Assembly: GCA_947484275.1 (NCBI GenBank)
Contig: CANKOY010000031.1
Span: forward strand, 1-43,344
From: Planctomycetota bacterium
Lineage (GTDB): Bacteria > Planctomycetota > UBA1135 > GCA-002686595
Direction of reading: 5' to 3'
DNA length: 43,344 bases
Made by a program: the position numbers and the translations under genes. Below the pieces are notes generated by a model that worked only from the letters and a program-made list of their open reading frames with translations, was not told the origin of the DNA and did not search any database. The first letter of the stretch is position 1, and every line of letters begins with the position of its first letter. Positions 1 through 8,838 of this stretch are shown in pieces.

Positions 1-392
1 CGAGGCCGGCGAACAATCAGCGCATCGGCCGCCGCCGCGCGGGTCATCCGCACGATTTTCAGGCGGCGCTTGCGCATCAGCAGAAGACACAGAAGGTAGC
101 GCAACTCCTGGACAGGCAGGTCGTTGCGTCCCTCCAGGGCCACGAACAGAGCTTCGAGAGCCTCGACGTTGAAAGACAGTCCGCGCTGCTTGCGCTCAGT
201 GTGTCGGGTGCGCCACCAAAACACGTCCGCCGTGGCGTCTGTCCGCGCGGCCCAGCAGCCCGTGCAGTAGTCGCTGCGCCGAAGTTCTCCGCTCTCGGTC
301 GTGAGCACGGAGAAGTACCTCGCCCGATCGGCAAAGCTGGCGTCGCAGACCGTGCAGGCGATCCGCTGCCGACGCAGGTTCCAGTTGCTCAC
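1..392 (-). CDS. Zn-ribbon hypothetical protein (3' end outside window)
   Basis: Reading leftwards from a GTG at 392, the frame stays open to the window edge (about 130 residues). It begins VSNWNLRRQRIACTVC and has two Cys pairs, CTVC and CTGC about 40 residues apart, which suggests a zinc ribbon. A hydrophobic/basic stretch follows (YLLCLLLMRKRRLK). The pattern 'C-x2-C ... DYC-x2-CW ... LLMRK' resembles an uncharacterised protein widespread in planctomycetes. This is recognised from memory, not searched. An in-frame TAG at 399-401 sits just upstream, so 392 is the first usable start below it. It follows the GT4 gene ending at 460 on the same strand. Function unknown. Confidence 0.7.
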   Translation of the reverse strand, partial: MSNWNLRRQRIACTVCDASFADRARYFSVLTTESGELRRSDYCTGCWAARTDATADVFWWRTRHTERKQRGLSFNVEALEALFVALEGRNDLPVQELRYLLCLLLMRKRRLKIVRMTRAAAADALIVRRP

Positions 393-450
393 GGGAGCCT
401 AGCCTAGCAGCCTCGCGCGGGATTCCATATGGCGCGGCCGTCTCACCCGT

Positions 451-460
451 GCTCCTCCTT
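451..460 (-). promoter_or_regulatory. Strong Shine-Dalgarno ahead of a GTG blocked by an in-frame TAG
   Basis: Minus-strand AAGGAGGAGC lies seven bases before a GTG at 446-444. That GTG is in frame with the Zn-ribbon gene but meets TAG at 399-401 after 15 codons. The start used at 392 has only a weak ribosome site. Either the 15-codon frame is a leader that couples translation, or the true start has been lost to a mutation or base-call error. Confidence 0.5.
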
Positions 461-1701
461 TATTGAACAGCACCCAAGGCCCGGGCATACAGCTCGAGGT
501 GTCGCGCTCCGACGGCTTCGATCGAAGCCACGGCGGGTCGCCCCCGGGCAAGGGCGAGGACCCGTCCGCGGTCACGTGCAAGGGCGGTCAAGAGCACACC
601 CAGGGCGGCGGAATCGCCGCGCGGGAAGCGCTCGCCCCCTCGCCCAGTAACAACCAACTCAGCCAGGCCCCCCAGGTCGCTGACCACCACGCAGATGCCG
701 CGGCGAAAGGCCGCCTGGATCGTCAGAGGCCGGTTCTCGTACCACAGGCTTGGGACCACGAGGACATCGACCGCGTCCAACACGCTGTCGATGTCCTCCG
801 GCGCGAAGCGTCCGTGCCAGGAGATATCTCCACGCCCGCCGGCGAGGGCGCGCAGATGGGCGACGTAGGCTGGGAACCACTCCAGGACACCGTGGATGTC
901 GAGGGTCGCCGTGCCCGACGCCATGCCGAGGAAAGCCTCGATCAGCACGTGCACGCCCTTGCTCGGGTAGATCCCGCCCACGTAGGCGAGCCGCAGGGGC
1001 AGGCTCGGATCGCTGGCCTGCGGCTCGCGCCACGGGCCCGCGACGCCGGATTCCACGTGGACGAAGCGCTCCTGCGTCGCAAGACCGCTGCTTGCCATCA
1101 ACTCGGCGAGGAAGCGCGAAGGTGAAATCACGACCTGGGCCAGGGCGAGGTCCGCGCGGTGCACCGCGCGGCGCGCACGGGCGCCCGACTCGTGCGCCTC
1201 GAGCGTATGGGAGCCGACCCGCAGCGGCGGAAGGGCCTGAAAGCACTGCGCACAATCGCCGGCGCACAGGGTTCCGTCGCCACGCAACAGACAGGCGTTC
1301 GCGCACAGGAGCTGGTAGTCGTGCAGCGTGACGATCGACGGCAGCCGGTTTGCATGGGCGCACCGCAGCACGGCCGTCCCCCACTGCGCGAAATGCTGCA
1401 CGTGCAAGATGTCTGGGCGCACTGATTCCAGCAGCCGACCGAACACCGCTGCCTGGCGCGTCTCTTCCCAAGTATCCTCGGCGCAGGCGTACTCGCGCGA
1501 ATGGGCAAATTCCAGCACGCGCAGGCCTTGGACGCGCCGCTCGCGCAGGTCGCCATCGGGACGCGCTGTGTCCCGTTCCGTACAGGCGATGGTGACGTCG
1601 TGACCTCGGAGCGCGAGTTCGCGCGCGAGTTCAAACGTGTGCACTTCCGTGCCGCCCGTGTGCTCCGGCAAGAAGTCGTGCAGGAGGTAGAGGATTTTCA
1701 T
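460..1701 (-). CDS. GT4 glycosyltransferase
   Basis: Cytoplasmic retaining glycosyltransferase with a GT-B fold, 413 aa. It probably adds a sugar to a lipid-linked surface glycan. The N-terminal Rossmann domain opens MKILYLLHDF and has the GGTE loop near residues 16-19. The C-terminal nucleotide-sugar domain has the usual acidic motif region (SLWYENRPLTIQAAF) followed by VVSDLGGLAELV. A Cys-rich insert follows LHD near residue 126, with Cys133, 137, 146, 150 and 153. The start at 1701 is chosen because ATGA there overlaps the previous gene's stop by four bases. A longer in-frame reading lacks family features. Last GT gene of the cluster. Sugar specificity cannot be read from sequence. Confidence 0.88.
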   Translation of the reverse strand: MKILYLLHDFLPEHTGGTEVHTFELARELALRGHDVTIACTERDTARPDGDLRERRVQGLRVLEFAHSREYACAEDTWEETRQAAVFGRLLESVRPDILHVQHFAQWGTAVLRCAHANRLPSIVTLHDYQLLCANACLLRGDGTLCAGDCAQCFQALPPLRVGSHTLEAHESGARARRAVHRADLALAQVVISPSRFLAELMASSGLATQERFVHVESGVAGPWREPQASDPSLPLRLAYVGGIYPSKGVHVLIEAFLGMASGTATLDIHGVLEWFPAYVAHLRALAGGRGDISWHGRFAPEDIDSVLDAVDVLVVPSLWYENRPLTIQAAFRRGICVVVSDLGGLAELVVTGRGGERFPRGDSAALGVLLTALARDRGRVLALARGRPAVASIEAVGARHLELYARALGAVQ

Positions 1702-3137
1702 GGGCCGTTGCTCGGCGGCGGCGCGAATCCCAGGGCGCCGGCGTCCTGACGCGCGAGCGCGCCGTCCCACAGAAGCGTCGCCTGGGTGGACATGCGCTCA
1801 TCGAACCAGGCCGCCACGGGAACCTTGGGCGCCCCGAGCGCGACCGCTTTCGCGTAGACCCGCTCGTGTCCAGCGAGGATCGCAGTATTGCTGGGCAGGC
1901 CACGGACCCAGTGCGCCGCGGCCTCGCGCGCCTGTGCCAGTGCAGCGCCGTCGCGGGCGAAGCGCACGATTTCGCGCGCCAGTGAGGCTGCGCTGCCCGC
2001 GGTGTAGAACTGCGCGGCGCCGTCGCAGCGCTCGCGAAACACGGGCGCGTCTGGCAAGAGCAGCGCCAGTCCCAGGCGCGCAGCCTCGTCGACGGTCAGG
2101 CCGTACGATTCCTGCGCGCGCGTGCCATGGATGAAAACTTGCGCCCTGCGGTCGATGGCCTGTTCGAGCTCGCTGGCCTGGAACGCGCCGCGCCAGCGCA
2201 CTGGAAAATTCGCCGTGCGCGCGCGCTCCTGCGCCTCGAAGGCGGGATCAGCGGCTGCGCCGTGCAAGTCAAGTTCCAGCAGCACTTCCCCGCGAAGTTC
2301 CGCGCGCGCCGCGAGGAACGCATCGATCAGCAGGTCGACGCCCTTATGGCGCGCGATCTGCGACCAGCTGACGAGCTGCAGGGTCCCGGGCGTCGCTGGG
2401 ACTGTTGTTCGTTCCGTCTGCATTGCCACCTGTGAGGTCAGGGGCGCGAGCACCTCGACTCCCAGAGAGAGTTCGTCCCGGCCGAGCATGCGCTCCAATG
2501 CGCGCCCGTGGGCGGCTGAAGGCACGATCACCGTCCGCGCCAACTCCAACTCGCGCGCGATGTCGCGCTGGCGCTCGGCCAGCATCATGTACGCGCTCTC
2601 CGTGGGGACCCAGGGTGTGCGCGGCGGCACGCGGCCCGCGCAGGCGATGCACGGGTGCGGTCCCACGGGAACGTCGCACGCCTCGCGCGTGTCGGGGCGC
2701 ACGCGGAACACGATCGGACAGGAGGCCCAGGCATCGTGCAGGCTGACGACGCTGGGGATGCCCTCGCGCGCCGCGGTCAGAACAAGATCGCGCGATAGCC
2801 GCAGCCAATGGTGAACGTGGACGACCTCCGGTCGAAACTCCAGCAGCAGGTCGCGGAATGCGCGCGAGGCCGCGGCCGACAGGGACTTGTGCCAATGATC
2901 GAAGTACAGGTCGGGCCGGGCAATGCGCACGACGGCAACGCGCGCGCTTCCAGGTTCCCCCGCCGTCTCGCGCTTCATTTCGGCGCACTCAGGCTTGGAA
3001 CTGCGGCCCAGGGTGCCCGACGCGACCAAGACGTCGTGCCCGCGCCGCACTAGTCCAAGGGCAAGTTCGCGGACCGAGAGTTCGACCCCACCGATGGACT
3101 CTGGCGGAAAACCGTGGGTGGTGAGCAGAATCCTCAC
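1698..3137 (-). CDS. GT4 glycosyltransferase
   Basis: Second of three consecutive GT4 enzymes, 479 aa, with GT-B fold features. It opens MRILLTTHGFPPESIGGVE, with the GG nucleotide-binding loop at 16-17, and LHD follows near residue 133. The Cys insert has Cys140, 154, 163 and 166. The C-terminal acidic motif lies around ESYGLTVDEAARLG, as in 'ESFG...EA' GT4 members. It overlaps the flanking genes by four bases on both sides (ATGA), so translation is probably coupled. Likely role: glycan chain assembly before export by Wzm/Wzt. Donor and acceptor are unknown. Confidence 0.88.
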   Translation of the reverse strand: MRILLTTHGFPPESIGGVELSVRELALGLVRRGHDVLVASGTLGRSSKPECAEMKRETAGEPGSARVAVVRIARPDLYFDHWHKSLSAAASRAFRDLLLEFRPEVVHVHHWLRLSRDLVLTAAREGIPSVVSLHDAWASCPIVFRVRPDTREACDVPVGPHPCIACAGRVPPRTPWVPTESAYMMLAERQRDIARELELARTVIVPSAAHGRALERMLGRDELSLGVEVLAPLTSQVAMQTERTTVPATPGTLQLVSWSQIARHKGVDLLIDAFLAARAELRGEVLLELDLHGAAADPAFEAQERARTANFPVRWRGAFQASELEQAIDRRAQVFIHGTRAQESYGLTVDEAARLGLALLLPDAPVFRERCDGAAQFYTAGSAASLAREIVRFARDGAALAQAREAAAHWVRGLPSNTAILAGHERVYAKAVALGAPKVPVAAWFDERMSTQATLLWDGALARQDAGALGFAPPPSNGP

Positions 3138-4558
3138 GGCCTGCGCTCGCCGCTGGAAACGCGCGCGCGCGCGCTCTCCAAGGCCTCGAAGTAGAGCTCC
3201 TCGAGCTGTGCTGCGTCGTCGTCCACGCGCTTGATCGGTTCAGCAGCGCTGTACAGGCCCTGCAACAGCGCCGGATTCTGGATCGCGTCCGCGATTCGCT
3301 GGCCCAGGGCATGGACATCGCCCACGGCGAAGCGAAATCCGCTGACGTTCTCCTCCACGAGCTCCGCCATGCCGCCGATGTCGCTGACAAGCAGCGGCGT
3401 GCGCGCGGCCAGGGCCTCGAGGATCACCAGAGGCGAGTTCTCGTACCAGATGCTGGGCACGACCAAGAGATCCGTGCGCGCCAATTCTTCGGCGACCCCC
3501 TCGCGCGTCACGGGACCGGCCAACTCAGCTCCCACGGACGCGGCGCGGCGTTCGAGGTCGCGCACGTATTCCGGATGGTGCTGGGCGGGGCCCACCAGGC
3601 GCAGGCGCGCGCGCGCGCGAAGCTTGGGGTCCAATTGCGCCCACGCATCGAGCAAGAGGTGCGGCCCCTTGTGCGGCGCCAGTGTGCCGATGAATCCCAC
3701 GCGCAGGAACTCACTCGATGTGCGCGCCCTGGGCCGGAAAGTGTCGAGGTCGATTCCAGTGCGCAGGAAGACGATTTTCTCTGGCTCCAGCCCCCAGCGG
3801 ATGAACTCCTGGCGTAGGAAGCGGCTCGGCGAGAGAAAACGATCGACGCGCGGCACCAGGCGAGTTCTGAAGTCGCCATCGCGCAGAGCAACCTGCCGCG
3901 CCATCTCGGCGGCGTGCACCGGATCCACCACGGGCGCCCCGTGGGCCACATCATGAGATTGGAGCATCCGCGACATGCGCACGGCCGTGTGGCCGAGGTC
4001 GATTCCCGTTGCGCTGCGCAGGCCCGCCAGTGCGTTCCCGGTGTGGCGCTGCAGCGGACTTTGGCCGTACCTGAAACTCGTCAGGCACTCCCCGCAGCGG
4101 CCGAATTCGATCTTGTGGCAGATCGAGCTGTCGGCATGCACGCGCTGGCCAAAGCGCGCGCACTCCAACCAGAAATCGTGCAGCGTGAAGACCACCGGGA
4201 TGTTGCTTTCGTGGGCCTTTTCCACGCAACCCACCGACAGGTACAGGAGATGCTGGAAGTGCACCACATCGGGCGAAAAACTCGCGAGCACGGCCGCGAA
4301 GCGCGCGTCGATGCGCGGCTCGTCCCAGGTCTCACGAAAGCTCCCGTAATGGAGGTTGTTGATCAGCTCGAACACACGGATGCCGTCGTGCGTTCGTTCG
4401 CGCAGCGACATGTGTTCGGCGGAAATTTCCTTCTCCGTCGTGAACACGCACACGCTGTGTCCGCGGGCCGTGAGCTTCTTCGCCAGCTGCGCCGTGTAGA
4501 CCTCCGTGCCCGCAGTGTGAGCCGGAAGATAGTTGTGGCTGACCAGCAGGATTCGCAT
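3134..4558 (-). CDS. GT4 glycosyltransferase
   Basis: GT4 enzyme of 474 aa with a complete GT-B architecture. The N-terminus is MRILLVSHNYLPAHTAGTEVY. A Cys insert follows LHDFW, with Cys133, 147, 155 and 158. 'GTLAPHKGPHLLLDAW' marks the start of the C-terminal domain, and SIWYENSPLVILEAL with VSDIGGMAELVEE forms the donor site. It is the most canonical of the trio and very like the 460-1701 enzyme in the WYEN and GG..ELV motifs, suggesting duplication. First gene after a 42-base gap from the esterase. It overlaps the next gene by ATGA. Confidence 0.9.
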   Translation of the reverse strand: MRILLVSHNYLPAHTAGTEVYTAQLAKKLTARGHSVCVFTTEKEISAEHMSLRERTHDGIRVFELINNLHYGSFRETWDEPRIDARFAAVLASFSPDVVHFQHLLYLSVGCVEKAHESNIPVVFTLHDFWLECARFGQRVHADSSICHKIEFGRCGECLTSFRYGQSPLQRHTGNALAGLRSATGIDLGHTAVRMSRMLQSHDVAHGAPVVDPVHAAEMARQVALRDGDFRTRLVPRVDRFLSPSRFLRQEFIRWGLEPEKIVFLRTGIDLDTFRPRARTSSEFLRVGFIGTLAPHKGPHLLLDAWAQLDPKLRARARLRLVGPAQHHPEYVRDLERRAASVGAELAGPVTREGVAEELARTDLLVVPSIWYENSPLVILEALAARTPLLVSDIGGMAELVEENVSGFRFAVGDVHALGQRIADAIQNPALLQGLYSAAEPIKRVDDDAAQLEELYFEALESARARVSSGERRP

Positions 4559-4600
4559 CGGTGGCGAGTTTCGATTCTACGCGGACGCGGCGAGCGGACC

Positions 4601-5983
4601 TTAGCGCAAAGTCGGCGCCTTCCAGTCCTTCCACGCTTTCTCGCGCGCGCGCGAGCCGTCCGTCCAGGCCTTTTTCCACTTCTCGAAGTTCTCGAAGGCC
4701 GCGAGCGCGGGCTTCTTGAGGCCCAGGGACTTGGCATCCTTGTGCCAAGTCTCCATGCGCTCGGACATCTCGGGCGGAAAACCCTCGATCAGGAACGCCG
4801 CCGGCAAGCCCTCGGCGATGGCGACAAAAATGTCCGCCGGCGACTTGGTGGAGTACCAAGCGTTGAGGATCTTCAATGCGGCGGGCTCCTGGCGCTTGAG
4901 GAGCGCGTCGTAGTCCAGCTTCTTGGCCAGGGCCTCCATGGCCTCGAGTCCGCGCAGGTCCTCGCGGGCCGGGACCAGGTCCCCGAGCCATGCTTCGCCG
5001 TCGAGCGCGAGCTTCTTGGGAAGCGACTTCGAGAGGGCGGCCACTTGCTCCTTCCCGTGGGCCTCGAGCGCATCGATGTAGCGTTTCGCCCCCATGCGCT
5101 GGGCCTCGGTGGCGGAAGTCAACTCGCGCTTGGCGGACTTCTCGAAACGCCGCAATACCTCCCGCGCGCCGCTGAACGGCACGCTGGTGGGATAGCCCTC
5201 CTGGGGCGAGAGCTTGGGCGTCAAGAGCCGCACGGCAAGCTCCAGGGCCCGTGCGGGATCCGCGGTGGTCATGGCCTCGCACCAGTCGAGTTCCTCGCTG
5301 GCGCGCACGTCGTTTGGCCAGTGGTTGTAGTAGGAAATCCCGCGCAGGTGCACGAGGTCCAAGCCCACTTTCCAGGCGTCGTCGCGGGCCGCCACGCTCT
5401 GGCGGAAGGGCACCACGGGGTCGTGGGTCCCGTGCAGAAAACTGATGGCGATGTCGGAGACTGTCTTGTCGAAGCGCGTCTGGCCCCAAACCCCCGACGC
5501 GTGTGCCACGACACCCGCCACATCCTTGGGCCGCTCACCCGCGTAGTAGGTCGCGAAGAACGAGCCCTGACTGTGGCCGTAAAGAAACACGCGATCGACG
5601 GCGAACTGTCCGCGCCATTCCTCGATGCAGTCGTGCAGCGCGTCGACGTCCTTCTTGGAGTCCATGAACAGGCGCGTGTCCCCATTGGGCGTCGGCCCGT
5701 CCACGGAGATCACGATGTCCTCGGGCCGAAAGCGCCCCGGAGCGTTGTTCGCGGGCCCCCAGCGATAGTCGAGCCCCGTCCCGTGCAGGATCAAGGTCAG
5801 GTGGCGCGGGTGCTTCGAGTCGTAGTCCGCTGGCAGCCACCAAATGAAGCGCAGCCCGTTCTTCGTCGTGGAGGAGTAGCGAGTCAGCGCCTCGGCCTTG
5901 GGGTCCGGTGCCCGCTGCTCGATGTCGAGCGGGGCCCCGGGACCGAAAACGCCGATGGCCAAGGCAAGAATTGTGGCGAGCAT
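4601..5983 (-). CDS. Secreted alpha/beta-hydrolase (esterase/peptidase-like)
   Basis: 460 aa with a short N-terminal export signal (MLATILALAIGVFGPG) and an alpha/beta-hydrolase domain over about residues 40-225. The candidate triad is Ser138 in GHSQG, Asp188 in HGTHDP and His221 in YYNHW. LILHGTG near residue 64 gives the oxyanion HG motif. The C-terminal 230 residues are helical and charged with no motif I know. It may be an acyl esterase or deacylase acting on exported glycan, given its place between glycosyltransferases. That role is inference. A purine-rich ribosome site (AAGGAAGG) precedes ATG 5983. Gaps of 77 and 42 bases on either side make it the least tightly coupled gene of the cluster. 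Confidence 0.75.
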   Translation of the reverse strand: MLATILALAIGVFGPGAPLDIEQRAPDPKAEALTRYSSTTKNGLRFIWWLPADYDSKHPRHLTLILHGTGLDYRWGPANNAPGRFRPEDIVISVDGPTPNGDTRLFMDSKKDVDALHDCIEEWRGQFAVDRVFLYGHSQGSFFATYYAGERPKDVAGVVAHASGVWGQTRFDKTVSDIAISFLHGTHDPVVPFRQSVAARDDAWKVGLDLVHLRGISYYNHWPNDVRASEELDWCEAMTTADPARALELAVRLLTPKLSPQEGYPTSVPFSGAREVLRRFEKSAKRELTSATEAQRMGAKRYIDALEAHGKEQVAALSKSLPKKLALDGEAWLGDLVPAREDLRGLEAMEALAKKLDYDALLKRQEPAALKILNAWYSTKSPADIFVAIAEGLPAAFLIEGFPPEMSERMETWHKDAKSLGLKKPALAAFENFEKWKKAWTDGSRAREKAWKDWKAPTLR

Positions 5984-6060
5984 GATTTCCCCTTCCTTCC
6001 GCGCTGAGCAGCGTCCCTATGTTGCCCGCGGACGCGCTGCTTGCAACCGCGCTCCGCGAC

Positions 6061-7176
6061 TCAGCCGGCGAACGGCCGCGCGATCCGCCACCACAGGCGG
6101 AGCGCCCGGTCCAGGGCCCCAAGGACCCGGACGCGCCCACCCGTGGACTTGAGCCCGGGGGTGATCGTCAGGGGACCACCGACGAGCAGGTCGCGATCGC
6201 GCACCTTCCGGGCGGCTTGGATCGCGCGCCGTTGCCCTAGGGCGCGCGGCAGAGCTCCGACCAAGGCCCATTTGCCGCGCAGGTGCGCGAAAAAAGTCCC
6301 GCTGGCCAGGGCGAAACCGCACCACGCGAACTCATACAGCGCCAACCCCGGCGCGGCCACGAACAGCGTGCGCCAGGAGTAGTTCTTGATCAGGACCAGC
6401 ACGCGATTGCGAGCGTGCAGGAACGCGCGTCGATTCGGATACTCCTTGCCGCTTCGGAAACTGATCCCCGGCGTCCCGCCACGGTGGTGAACGATCGCGT
6501 CCTCCACCGACAGGATGCGGTGGCCGCCGCTGCGCAGGCGCAGCGAAAGATCGAGGTCCTCGAACAGGATGAAAAAGGCCGGATCGAAGCCGCCGATCCC
6601 CAACAAGACGTCGCGTCGCGCCAAGAGCACCACGGACACAGCGCCGTCCACGGCGAGCGTCCCCTGGCCTTCAGCTTGGTCGACGGGCACGAAGAAGTTG
6701 CGCAGGGAGAACAGGCCTGCGTAGTGGAACTGCCCGCCGTCGTAGTGCACGCGCGAAGGCTCGCTGGCGAACACGCTGCGCGGTTGCAGCAGCACGGCGT
6801 CGCGTTCCCTCACTGCGGCAGCGACCATGCGCGCGAGCGTGTCGGGAAGCAGAGCCGCGTCGTTGTCCACCAGCAGCACCCAAGGATTCCTGGCGCTGGA
6901 CAGGCCCAGATTGCGCGCCGGGCAGGGACCTTCGTTGCGCGGCAGGCGAATGACGCGCGCGCCGGGGAATTCCGCGTGGACCAAGTCCGCGCTCGCGTCC
7001 GTGGAAGCGTTGTCCACCACCAACAACTCGTCGGGCACCACGGTCGACTTCGCCAGGGCCGCGAGGCAATGGGGCAGGTGCTCGGCGCCGTTGTAGTTGA
7101 CGACGACGACCGAAATCGGCCCAAGGTCGCCCTCGGACCGGTCTCCCCCATGCGACGGCTCGCGAGCGGTGGTCAT
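6061..7176 (-). CDS. GT2 glycosyltransferase, rhamnosyltransferase-like
   Basis: Inverting GT-A glycosyltransferase of 371 aa. VVVVNYNG at residues 23-30 and LLVVDNASTD at 51-60 mark the nucleotide-binding fold. The DxD-type metal site is Asp104-Asn-Asp106 (VDND). 'GGFDPAFFILFEDLDLSLRL' carries the ED acceptor-side motif. A hydrophobic C-terminal part (about 280-320) may bind the inner membrane. The order resembles polyprenol-linked sugar rhamnosyltransferases of the WbbL type, but the donor is not provable. It starts three bases after the stop of the upstream fusion gene. Confidence 0.87.
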   Translation of the reverse strand: MTTAREPSHGGDRSEGDLGPISVVVVNYNGAEHLPHCLAALAKSTVVPDELLVVDNASTDASADLVHAEFPGARVIRLPRNEGPCPARNLGLSSARNPWVLLVDNDAALLPDTLARMVAAAVRERDAVLLQPRSVFASEPSRVHYDGGQFHYAGLFSLRNFFVPVDQAEGQGTLAVDGAVSVVLLARRDVLLGIGGFDPAFFILFEDLDLSLRLRSGGHRILSVEDAIVHHRGGTPGISFRSGKEYPNRRAFLHARNRVLVLIKNYSWRTLFVAAPGLALYEFAWCGFALASGTFFAHLRGKWALVGALPRALGQRRAIQAARKVRDRDLLVGGPLTITPGLKSTGGRVRVLGALDRALRLWWRIARPFAG

Positions 7177-7179
7177 GGC

Positions 7180-8838
7180 TCAGTCGAGCGGCAATTGAAA
7201 ATCCGCGGCCCGACAGGGCGCGCGATGACGCAGGCAATAGGGCACGTTGGCCAGCACCGAGAGCGCCGCCTTGAACACCACCCACGCCGCGCCGGGCGTT
7301 TCGCGCAGGGATCTCCCGATTCCGATCGTGCCCGTGGCGTCGGTGATTTCGCCGCCGTGCTCCTTGGACTTCCCGCGGAAGATCACGCGCGTCAGGACCA
7401 GCCACGGCAGACGCGCCAGTTGACCTGCGGGCGCGTACTTGAGCATCGTCAGCCAGGCGTTTCGCGCGTGGTAGTAAAGGCTGCGCTTGCCCATCTTGAT
7501 TCCGAAGGGTGTGCGGTGGAAGGCGCGCACGCTCGGGTACTGCAGGACGCGGTAGCCCAGGTTCAAGAGCCGGCAGGTCAAGTCGCGTTCGTTGCCGTAA
7601 ATGTACAGGCGCTCGTCGTATCCCCCTGCCGCGCGCAGGGCCGCGGTGCGCGCCAGACTGGCGCAGCCCCGAAATGTAGACATGTAGCGTTCGCGAGAGA
7701 GCTGCGGCGAATTCAAGTAGCTCTGGGGCATCTGCGGTTCGACCACTTCTGTGGAGACGATCGCCGTGCTCGGCGGCTCGCGCTCCAGGCGTTCCACGGT
7801 GCGCGCCAACCACTCCGGTGGCAAGACCACGTCGTCGTCGAGGATTGCGATCAGCGGCGTGGTCGCCGTGGCGAAGCCGATGTTGAACGTCTCGCAAGCG
7901 CCGTAGTTCGAGTGCGGCATCACCACCAGCCGCACTTCGGGGTAGCTCGCGCGCAGAACACTCGCCGTGTCGTCCTTGGATGCGTTGTCCACCACGACAA
8001 TGGCCGCGAAGGGCCGCGTCTGGGCGCGCAATCCGTCGAGATTCGCGCACAGGTCCGCGCACTTGTTCCAGGTGGTGATGACCGCGGTGGCAGCCATGGG
8101 ATCTGCGGCAGGCGAGCGTGCGGCGTCGGCTCCAGACGCCAGTTCCAGGGCCCGCGCACGGCGGGCGTACTCGAGTGCACCGGGGCCCAAGACCTCGACG
8201 AATCCCTCGATGGCCTCGATACGCGGATCCTCGACATTGATGGTGCGCGCGCGCTCCGTGGCCGCGGATTTTTCCGCCAGCACTTCGCCCCCTTGACTCT
8301 TGAACTCCAGCAAGGCCGCGCGTTTTTGGGCCGCGGCACTAGTCACGTCGAACAGGACCGTGGCCGGAACTTGCGTGTTGACTCCGTAGAGCAGGGCGCG
8401 CTGTTCGGGTCGGCGTGCCAGGGCCGCTGCCGCCGCTGCGGCGAGGGCAAGATGATCGGGGTGCAACTCCAACGGCGAGGGCGACAGGACCCACTGGGGC
8501 CCGAAGCTCTCGAACTCCGCCAGCAGTCGCTCGGTCAAGCCCCAGTGGGCGCCGAGTCTGCCGTCAGGGAGCTCGGCGAAGACGAAGTCTTGAACACCGA
8601 GGTGGCACCCGGCGCGGCGCGATTCCTCGGCGCGCGCGAGAGCGAGAGTCTGGCGCTCCACACCCTCGGACTGCGCGCCGCCATCGCTGGCGACAAACAC
8701 GCGCACCTGCGCCCCGGCGCGGATCGCCAGGGCAAGGGTGCCCCCGCAACCGAGGACTTCGTCGTCAGGATGAGCCGCGAGCACCAGAAGACGCCCGCCC
8801 AGGGATTTCGGGTCGCGCAAGTTGGGGTAGGGACTCAC
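7180..8838 (-). CDS. PIG-L deacetylase / GT2 glycosyltransferase fusion
   Basis: Two enzymes in one 552-aa chain. Residues 15-190 are a PIG-L/LmbE-type zinc N-deacetylase, with AHPDDE (His23, Asp25, Asp26) and the second metal site HPDH at 126-129. From about residue 248 a GT2 domain runs: TAVITTWNKC, VVVDNASKDD, DxD site ILDDDV near 330, then 'YGNERDLTCRLL'. The linker (195-247) is helical, then Ala/Pro-rich. A plausible job is removing an N-acetyl group from a sugar and extending the same glycan; this is inference. The GTG start at 8838 overlaps the previous gene's stop (GTGA). A standalone PIG-L gene lies two genes upstream. Confidence 0.88.
   Translation of the reverse strand: MSPYPNLRDPKSLGGRLLVLAAHPDDEVLGCGGTLALAIRAGAQVRVFVASDGGAQSEGVERQTLALARAEESRRAGCHLGVQDFVFAELPDGRLGAHWGLTERLLAEFESFGPQWVLSPSPLELHPDHLALAAAAAAALARRPEQRALLYGVNTQVPATVLFDVTSAAAQKRAALLEFKSQGGEVLAEKSAATERARTINVEDPRIEAIEGFVEVLGPGALEYARRARALELASGADAARSPAADPMAATAVITTWNKCADLCANLDGLRAQTRPFAAIVVVDNASKDDTASVLRASYPEVRLVVMPHSNYGACETFNIGFATATTPLIAILDDDVVLPPEWLARTVERLEREPPSTAIVSTEVVEPQMPQSYLNSPQLSRERYMSTFRGCASLARTAALRAAGGYDERLYIYGNERDLTCRLLNLGYRVLQYPSVRAFHRTPFGIKMGKRSLYYHARNAWLTMLKYAPAGQLARLPWLVLTRVIFRGKSKEHGGEITDATGTIGIGRSLRETPGAAWVVFKAALSVLANVPYCLRHRAPCRAADFQLPLD

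Noticed and set aside
3914..6007. 697-codon open frame on the plus strand opposite the GT4 and esterase genes
   Set aside because: It is antisense to two genes with clear motifs. It is rich in His, Arg, Gly and Val without domains, a typical by-product of GC-rich codon use.
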